The notes beneath the pieces are model-generated. The model was not told the DNA's origin and ran no database searches. It saw only the letters and a program-made list of their open reading frames with translations. Positions 31,473 to 38,007 of a stretch of 40,737 nt of DNA are shown one piece after another; position 1 is the stretch's first letter, and the number at the start of each line of letters is the position of its first letter. The stretch covers positions 1-40,737 of the forward strand of contig SVQZ01000022.1 of NCBI GenBank assembly GCA_015065105.1. The letters run 5' to 3'. Made by a program: the position numbers and the translations under genes. The DNA is from Oscillospiraceae bacterium (GTDB taxonomy: Bacteria > Bacillota > Clostridia > Oscillospirales > CAG-272).

Positions 31473-33008
31473 ATGAGAAATATAAAATATGTTTTATCTT
31501 TAATCCTTGTGATGGCAATTCTTCTTTCCTCATTATCTGTAAATATGACCGTAAATGCAGACGAAGCATCAGAGGTTATCGAAGAAGATGTAGTTATTGC
31601 CGATACTGCGGCTCAACGAGAGGATGACGAGCTTGAGGATGATATAGCCGAGGCTCCCTCCACCGTCACCGAAAAGGGTATGCAGTTCAAGATAGATAAC
31701 CTTCAGGACGTAAAGTCCATCCGCTATGCCTACGGTGAATATGACACCGAAAAGGCTATAAAATACGGAGCTGACTCCGTCTCCCACAGCGCAAAGAATC
31801 TTCGCAAAAGGGGAGATTCCTGTGTATTGCAATTCCCCAAGGCAGGGCTTGTTTCTATAGTTATAACCTACAATGACGGTACCCGTGATTTCTATAAATA
31901 TGACGTTATCAAGAGCTCTCCCACAGTTACCCGCGACGGAGGTAACACTATCACTTTCGGTAATCTTTCCGACCTTAAAGTACTTCGCTATGTCAAGGGC
32001 GAATATGACAGCTCCTACGATATCAAAAGAGCAAAGGGCTCTGTTGCAATCAGCGGAAAGACACTCACCTCCGATACATATACCGCCACTCTTGACCGTG
32101 AAACCTATACCTTCTGCGTACAGTATAACGATGAGAGCTATAACTACTATGTAACCGGCGTCTGCGGAGATAACCTCACATGGATCTATGATATGCAGAG
32201 TGCTACCCTTACAATCTCCGGCGAGGGGGAGATGTATAATTACAGTAACAAGATGCCTGCTCCTTGGTCTCTATATTCCGATGTAACTGAAAAGCTTATT
32301 GTAGGTGAAGGAACAAAAACTATAGGTAAATGTGGCTTTAGTGATTTCGAAATGCTTGTTGATATCTGCTTACCCACAACTCTTGAAATAATTAATAAAT
32401 TTGGTTTTTCTGGTTGTAATTCTCTTATAAATATAACTCTTCCGAATAGTATTTATACTATAGAAAGCGGAGCGTTTGCATTTTGCGAAATACTTGAAAC
32501 TGTTGATCTTGGAAATAGTGTAAAAACCATGGGACAGTATGTGTTCCATAATTGCAAGAAGCTTAAAGAACTTCATTTTCCGGATAGTATAGAATATTTG
32601 GATGATGCAATGGCATACGGTTGTGATTCATTAAGTGTCATAACTCTACCGGATAGACCCATCTATATAGGTGATAGTGCAATACCTCTTAAGGCGTATA
32701 TCTCCAATCCGGATAATGCAAAGGATATTGATGAAGAGAACGGGTTATACTATGTGGGTAATCATTTAATAAGAGCGAATAAAACCGAAACCTGTATTCA
32801 CGAAATAAGGGAAGGTACATTTTCTATTGCCGGATACACCTTTGACCACCGCTGTATCGGAAACACTTCGTATGTTAAGGTACCGGAAAGTGTAAACAGT
32901 ATAGGAAGTAGTGCATTTTGCTATTACCCTCTCATTCTCTGCTATGAAAACTCTTGTGCGCACAAATACGCGATAGAAAGAGAACATAAATATATGCTAA
33001 TTAATTAA
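31473..33008 (+). CDS. Secreted LRR protein A with N-terminal double repeat module
   Basis: A 511-aa secreted protein. A signal peptide (~1-27, ending near VNADEAS) and an acidic linker lead to a module of about 165 residues (~63-228) made of two related repeats (QFKIDNLQDVKSIRYAYGEY and ITFGNLSDLKVLRYVKGEY). BspA-type LRR units follow (LNCs such as LPNSIYTIESGAFAFCEILE, VPESVNSIGSSAFCYYPL) up to the C-terminus, which ends in a CYENSCAHKYAIE capping motif. The same module sits at the C-terminus of LRR protein B. AGGAGG lies upstream of the ATG. Probably a surface adhesin or matrix protein; no wall-sorting motif is seen. Confidence 0.82.
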   Translation: MRNIKYVLSLILVMAILLSSLSVNMTVNADEASEVIEEDVVIADTAAQREDDELEDDIAEAPSTVTEKGMQFKIDNLQDVKSIRYAYGEYDTEKAIKYGADSVSHSAKNLRKRGDSCVLQFPKAGLVSIVITYNDGTRDFYKYDVIKSSPTVTRDGGNTITFGNLSDLKVLRYVKGEYDSSYDIKRAKGSVAISGKTLTSDTYTATLDRETYTFCVQYNDESYNYYVTGVCGDNLTWIYDMQSATLTISGEGEMYNYSNKMPAPWSLYSDVTEKLIVGEGTKTIGKCGFSDFEMLVDICLPTTLEIINKFGFSGCNSLINITLPNSIYTIESGAFAFCEILETVDLGNSVKTMGQYVFHNCKKLKELHFPDSIEYLDDAMAYGCDSLSVITLPDRPIYIGDSAIPLKAYISNPDNAKDIDEENGLYYVGNHLIRANKTETCIHEIREGTFSIAGYTFDHRCIGNTSYVKVPESVNSIGSSAFCYYPLILCYENSCAHKYAIEREHKYMLIN

Positions 33009-33048
33009 CATAGGATAGAGATTTTTATCTCTATCCTATGTTAATTAA
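33001..33048. terminator. Perfect 22-bp palindromic hairpin between convergent genes
   Basis: The arms 33001-33022 and 33027-33048 are exact reverse complements around a TTTT loop; the core reads CATAGGATAGAGAT. The 5' arm overlaps the stop of LRR gene A. It lies between that gene and the convergent beta-helix remnant, so it can stop transcription from both sides, although no long T-run follows. Confidence 0.65.
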
Positions 33049-33080
33049 GATTTATTCTTCATAGTTATTACCTTTTCGCT

Positions 33081-34664
33081 TTAACTATCAACAAACCGGG
33101 ATTTAATTCGGATACCATCCTTTAAAAATCTTCCCTCAATTACGTAAGTTTTACCATCGTTGACAATATACGCACCGTCGGTTATTTTGTCTGATCTTAT
33201 GTAAATTCTTATACAAGAAATTTGATCTAAATAACTTGTGTCCTCAAATGTAATTGTAGATTTTGTATTATCTACGTTGGAAACAATAAAGCTTTCAATA
33301 TAAGCTCTATTGTAATTCTCTGTATTGAAATATTCCGTAAGAGGTACTTCAAAAAGGATATTATTGTTATCTTTATAGAATATAATTCTCCCTTCTCCCT
33401 TATAATTAAAATCAAAACCGTGTAATTCGATTGTTGTTTCATTAGAACATGGTATCAAACTTGTAGTTGACAAACCGGTTTCCGCCTTTAAATCTCCATA
33501 TGTTTCACTTTCTTTATTTGTATCAATTTTGCAATTGTCATAGAGCTCGTACGAATCGGTTCTTTCAACAACAAACCTCGAACTCGGTTCACCTAAAATA
33601 GTAATACCCTCAAAATTCTCGGTAGTAGTGGTGTGAATATAATCTCGCACGTTGAAGCCGTCTGTTCTTGAGCATAACGAATTCTCAATCATCAATCCAT
33701 GGCATACACCGTCTAAATTGATATGCTTGAATTCATCGGAAACATTCAAAGTATCGGTTTCAGGATCCTTGTCAATGATCCTCGTATTCCTGAGATCGAT
33801 ATATTTACTATCGACAAGGTGTATGCCGTACTCAGCATACTTCAAGCTTGTCTCATTACTAAGATTAACTCTGTATGCCTGACGTGTCTTAATAGCCGCA
33901 GATATACGGACATTATTGTAATGATCCATATATACCCCGGTACGGCAGCCGTCGATCAGAGCATCGATGCTTGTCTCGTATTTCCAAGACATTTTACCGG
34001 ATATCTCATGATTAGTATTAACACACTTGATACCGTAATCAAAGGCTCCTGCAATACGAAGTCCTGAAGCTTCAACTCCCCATAGGATGCTCGGGTTTTC
34101 CGTTTCATCTACCCCTGCACCCTCGATCAGTAATGCTGTGCCATCGGTCACGTTATCCAAGGCTGCAACACAACCCTCATATTCTCCGCTTTCGATAAGC
34201 TTGACTATATTGATATCCTTAAGATATCGGGGCTTATTGCAGTCTGTATCGTCCTCGGGATTGGAAGCTATGCGGATAGCATTACCCTTGAAATTGTAGG
34301 GCACAATTACTGTTGCAAGTTTACCTATCAGGCGGCTCGAAGGATTCAAGGTAATACACTTAAATTCTTCGGGAGCAATATTAACGGTTATTTTATTTCC
34401 CGTTTCTTCATCAACTATTACCCTCTTATTTGAAGGAACGAATTCCAGAACCGCATCCCGGGCAAGCTCAAGCTCGCAATTTTCATAGACTACTAATTCA
34501 CCGCTTATCTTATATGTACCACCGGGAACATAAACTCTACTGTTATTTTCAAGAGCTTCGGTAAATGCCGATGTATCATCGGCATTACCGTCACCTATAG
34601 ATCCGTACAGCTTAACACTAACTCCTAAGTTCTTAAGGTTAAGTCTGTCGGGTTGTGTTAATAA
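33081..34664 (-). pseudogene. 5'-truncated beta-helix protein gene (paralogue 1)
   Basis: The open frame encodes about 527 residues homologous to the full 544-aa protein at 36335-37969, but it lacks the start codon and first six codons. It begins LLTQPDRLNLKNLGVS, directly after an in-frame TGA (34665-34667) at the edge of the upstream gene's terminator. The next usable start is only an internal TTG at 34349 without a Shine-Dalgarno. The central right-handed beta-helix (pectate-lyase-3/tailspike-like, GDGNADDTSAFTEAL, YVPGGTYKISGE) is intact and, over long blocks, nearly identical in DNA to the downstream copy. The last ~150 residues differ completely but end in the shared LKDGIRIKSRFV motif. 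It is read as a remnant or a donor cassette; expression from a TTG start cannot be excluded. Confidence 0.7.
33574..34645 (-). repeat. Duplicated beta-helix core, copy 1 (partner 36861-37932)
   Basis: Aligned with the partner at a constant offset of 3287 bp with no insertion or deletion over about 1.07 kb. Long stretches (about 34020-34470) are identical except for a few bases near 34313-34318. Similarity stops abruptly at 33574, the boundary to the variable C-terminal coding part. Confidence 0.85.
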
Positions 34665-34671
34665 TCAAAGA

Positions 34672-34691
34672 AGGACGGCAGCTGCCGTCCT
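34672..34691 (-). terminator. Terminator of LRR gene B
   Basis: The 20-bp perfect palindrome AGGACGGCAGCTGCCGTCCT folds as an 8-bp stem with AGCT loop. On the minus strand it is followed by TCTTTGATTATT. It sits 30 bp after the gene and abuts the truncated beta-helix remnant. Confidence 0.75.
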
Positions 34692-34720
34692 CTTAAATAA
34701 CAATTATAACTTAAACAGAA

Positions 34721-36139
34721 TTAACCTTTAATATCAAATGTGTAGTAGTTATAGCTCTCATCGTTATATTGAACACAGAAGGTATATGTACCGGGTTCAA
34801 GAGTTACGGTATAGGTATCGAAAGCAAGAGTTTTTCCGCTTATGGCAACAGAGCCGCTTGCTCTCTTGATATCGTAGGAGCTTTCATATTCACCCTTGGC
34901 ATAGCGCAAAACCTTAAGATCAGTGAGATTACCGAAGGTTATCTCGTTCCCCTCTCTTGTAACGGTGGGCTCACTCTTTATAACCTCATATTTATAGAAG
35001 TCACGGCTTCCGTCATTGTAGGTCACAACTACAGAAACAAGTCCGGGTTTTGTGAACTGCAGGACACATGAATCTCCCCTTTTGCGAAGGTTCTTTGCGC
35101 TGTGGGAGACAGAATCAGCTCCGTATTTTATATCCTTTTCGGTGTCATAATCACCGTAAGCATAACGGATGGATTTTACCGATTCAAGATTGTCAATCTT
35201 GAACTGCATACCCTTTTTGGTAACAGTGGAATTTAAAAGCTGATAAGGGATCCCGTTTTCAATAGCATATTGATGTGCATAGGAGTTTTCATAGCATTTG
35301 ATTGTTAGCTTGGGGCAGTATTTAAATGCATCCTGTCCGATCAAGATAACAGAAGAAGGAATGTATATACTTTCCAGATTTTCGCAACCGATAAAAGCCA
35401 TGTATTCTATAGTTGTAACGCCATCGGGGATCTCCATGTTTTTTAATCCGGTACAGCAATAAAATGTCTGCTTTTCAATTCGGGTAATGTTTTTTGAAAG
35501 AGTGACAGTTTCAAAATCAGGACAGCATCGAAATGCACCTTCTCCTATGCTTGTAACACTGTCGGGAATAACCATATTCTTAACTGTACAGTATTCGAAG
35601 GCTATATCACCAATAGAAATAACTCCATCGGGAATGGTTATACTCGTAATATTAATATCGTCAGAGAAAGCCCCACCGCAAATATGTTTGATGTCTTGAT
35701 TTACGGTAATACTTCCCGAAAAATCATCTACACGAATCAAACGGTCGCCTAAGTAAATTTGTCGATTTTTCATGGGTAAAGAACTATAAAAGGGGGTATT
35801 AGTAAAAGCAAGAAATCCTATATCAGTTAATGTGTCGGGAATTTCAATTTCAGATAAATTACTGTAATAGTAAAAAGCTTGTTTGTCTATCTTTTTAATA
35901 TCCGGACCAATTATAACTTTTTTTATACTGCGACTATACTTATTCCATTCGCCAGATCTGGATATGGAACCGTTTCCCGAAAACGAAATAGCTCCGGTCT
36001 CTGTATCCAATCTCCATACCGTATTATGGTCGTCAATACCTTCGATCATTTCGGCATTTATCGGAAGCGCTGTTGACAAAGTTGAAAGTAAAAATGCTAT
36101 AATAAGTGCCGAAGATAAGATCTTTTTGTATATTCTCAT
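34721..36139 (-). CDS. Secreted LRR protein B with C-terminal double repeat module
   Basis: A 472-aa secreted protein. The signal peptide is at ~1-29 (ILSSALIIAFLLSTLSTALP). BspA-type LRR repeats (IPDGVISIGDIAFEYCTVKN, IPDSVTSIGEGAFRCCPDF, IPDGVTTIEYMAFIGCENLE) are followed by the cap CYENSYAHQYAIENGIPYQL. The ~165-aa double repeat module then closes the protein (QFKIDNLESVKSIRYAYGDY; ITFGNLTDLKVLRYAKGEY). The module is highly similar to the one in LRR protein A, where it lies before the LRRs, so the two proteins are domain-order variants. AGGAGG is well placed before the ATG; promoter at 36176-36203. Confidence 0.83.
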   Translation of the reverse strand: MRIYKKILSSALIIAFLLSTLSTALPINAEMIEGIDDHNTVWRLDTETGAISFSGNGSISRSGEWNKYSRSIKKVIIGPDIKKIDKQAFYYYSNLSEIEIPDTLTDIGFLAFTNTPFYSSLPMKNRQIYLGDRLIRVDDFSGSITVNQDIKHICGGAFSDDINITSITIPDGVISIGDIAFEYCTVKNMVIPDSVTSIGEGAFRCCPDFETVTLSKNITRIEKQTFYCCTGLKNMEIPDGVTTIEYMAFIGCENLESIYIPSSVILIGQDAFKYCPKLTIKCYENSYAHQYAIENGIPYQLLNSTVTKKGMQFKIDNLESVKSIRYAYGDYDTEKDIKYGADSVSHSAKNLRKRGDSCVLQFTKPGLVSVVVTYNDGSRDFYKYEVIKSEPTVTREGNEITFGNLTDLKVLRYAKGEYESSYDIKRASGSVAISGKTLAFDTYTVTLEPGTYTFCVQYNDESYNYYTFDIKG

Positions 36140-36175
36140 ATATCGTCCTCCTGTATAATTTTAATCGGTAATATA

Positions 36176-36203
36176 ATTATATCATATCCCTTTAATATGT
36201 CAA
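36176..36203 (-). promoter_or_regulatory. Promoter of LRR gene B
   Basis: On the minus strand: perfect TTGACA (36198-36203), 16-nt spacer and perfect TATAAT (36176-36181), 37 bp before the ATG. Confidence 0.82.
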
Positions 36204-36240
36204 TAGCAATGCTTTCGGTTTGAAGTTTGTGCTAAAATAA

Positions 36241-36274
36241 AACGAGACAGAACTTTGATTTGTTCTATCTCGTT
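36241..36274 (-). terminator. Terminator of the beta-helix operon
   Basis: The 13-nt arms 36241-36253 (AACGAGACAGAAC) and 36262-36274 pair with a single G-U position on the minus strand and an 8-nt loop, followed there by TTATTTTAG. It lies 60 bp after the 36335-37969 gene; nothing else is seen in 36275-36334. Confidence 0.7.
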
Positions 36275-36334
36275 ATATTTTCAATTACTTAAAGTGAACC
36301 TAACATCAACCCTGATTCTTCAGAATTTTTTCGT

Positions 36335-37969
36335 TTAACCTTTGATATACCGTGCTTTGATATGAATTTGATCTTTTAATTCACCTAACTTAAAGGCATA
36401 TTTATCATCATCTACTTCTATTGAAGAATTGTAGTTAAGTCCGGCTGAATCGCAACAAATTCTAAAATACTTTATAGTATTTGTATCATTAGTCTCACTT
36501 CCACTCGAATCTTGATTATCGTTTAAAGTATTAACACTAAACTCAGAAAGCGCTTTGTTGAAATTGAAATATATTTCGTCATTAATATATAATTCGTTAT
36601 TAACATTTATGTCCTGAGCGGATACATAGAAAAGATACTTTTTTATATCATTTTCACTGTCATAGCCGTAGAATACTATTCTATGAAGGCCATGCTTAGT
36701 TCCGGCAAACAAATCAATATTTTTGAGTTTGACTGTTGCGCCAGCTGAACAACTAATATAATCTGTAGAAGTAATCCCTTCCTGTGGAACCATATCACCG
36801 TTAGAATTTATTCTGTAGTTCTTATAAAGATTAGCTGTATCATAATTTCCAATTTCAACAAACCTCGAACTCGGTTCACCTAAAATGGTAATACCCTCAA
36901 AATTCTCGGCAGTAGTGGTATGAATATAATCTCGCACGTTGAAGCCGTCTGTTCTTGAGCATAATGAATTCTCAATCATCAATCCATGGCATACACCGTC
37001 TAAATTGATATGCTTGAATTCATCGGAAACAGTCAAAGTATCGGTTTCAGGATCCTTGTCAATTATCCTTGAATTCCTGAGATCGATATATTTGCAACCT
37101 GCAAGATGTATGCCGTGTTCGGCATACTTCAAGCTTGTCTCATTACTAAGATTAACTCTGTATGCCTGACGTGTCTTAATAGCCGCAGATATACGGACAT
37201 TATTGTAATGATCCATATATACCCCGGTACGGCAGCCGTCGATGAGAGCATCGATTTTTGTCTCATATTTCCAGGGTGTCTTTCCCGATTTCTCGTAGTT
37301 TGTATTGATACACCTTATACCGTAATCAAAGGCTCCTGCAATACGAAGTCCTGAAGCTTCAACTCCCCATAGGATGCTCGGGTTTTCCGTTTCATCTACC
37401 CCTGCACCCTCGATCAGTAATGCTGTGCCATCGGTCACGTTATCCAAGGCTGCAACACAACCCTCATATTCTCCGCTTTCGATAAGCTTGACTATATTGA
37501 TATCCTTAAGATATCGGGGCTTATTGCAGTCTGTATCGTCCTCGGGATTGGAAGCTATGCGGATAGCATTACCCTTGAAATTGTAGGGCACAATTACTGT
37601 TGCACGATTACCTATCAGGCGGCTCGAAGGATTCAAGGTAATACACTTAAATTCTTCGGGAGCAATATTAACGGTTATTTTATTTCCCGTTTCTTCATCA
37701 ACTATTACCCTCTTATTTGAAGGAACGAATTCCAGAACCGCATCCCGGGCAAGCTCAAGCTCACAGTTCTCCGGTACGGTAAGTTCACCTGTTATCTTAT
37801 ATGTACCACCGGGAACATAAACTCTACTGTTATTTTCAAGAGCTTCGGTAAATGCCGATGTATCATCGGCATTACCGTCACCTATAGCTCCGTAAAATTT
37901 AATGCTTACACCTAAATTCTTAAAGTTAAGCTTTTCAGCCTGTGTCAAATAAATTTTATTAGCACTCAT
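36335..37969 (-). CDS. Right-handed beta-helix (tailspike/pectate-lyase-3-like) protein, paralogue 2
   Basis: A 544-aa protein without signal peptide. The N-terminus MSANKIYLTQAEKLNFKNLG leads into the tailspike/pectate-lyase-3 entry motif GAIGDGNADDTSAFTEALEN and YVPGGTYKITGEL. A parallel beta-helix follows with repeated coils (AFDYGIRCINTN, IDALIDGCRTGVYMDHYNNV, YIDLRNSRIIDKDPETD) to about residue 390. A distinct C-terminal beta domain ends KYFRICCDSAG...LKDQIHIKARYIKG. Such folds are common in phage tail fibres/spikes and in polysaccharide lyases; no active site is identifiable. AGGAGG precedes the ATG. It is cotranscribed with the larger paralogue 38 bp upstream. Confidence 0.75.
   Translation of the reverse strand: MSANKIYLTQAEKLNFKNLGVSIKFYGAIGDGNADDTSAFTEALENNSRVYVPGGTYKITGELTVPENCELELARDAVLEFVPSNKRVIVDEETGNKITVNIAPEEFKCITLNPSSRLIGNRATVIVPYNFKGNAIRIASNPEDDTDCNKPRYLKDINIVKLIESGEYEGCVAALDNVTDGTALLIEGAGVDETENPSILWGVEASGLRIAGAFDYGIRCINTNYEKSGKTPWKYETKIDALIDGCRTGVYMDHYNNVRISAAIKTRQAYRVNLSNETSLKYAEHGIHLAGCKYIDLRNSRIIDKDPETDTLTVSDEFKHINLDGVCHGLMIENSLCSRTDGFNVRDYIHTTTAENFEGITILGEPSSRFVEIGNYDTANLYKNYRINSNGDMVPQEGITSTDYISCSAGATVKLKNIDLFAGTKHGLHRIVFYGYDSENDIKKYLFYVSAQDINVNNELYINDEIYFNFNKALSEFSVNTLNDNQDSSGSETNDTNTIKYFRICCDSAGLNYNSSIEVDDDKYAFKLGELKDQIHIKARYIKG
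36861..37932 (-). repeat. Duplicated beta-helix core, copy 2
   Basis: Partner of 33574-34645. Silent positions are conserved as well as coding ones, pointing to recent duplication or gene conversion rather than old divergence. Confidence 0.85.
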
Positions 37970-38007
37970 TTTAATTACCTCCTTTTATCATCAGACCATT
38001 CAACAGA

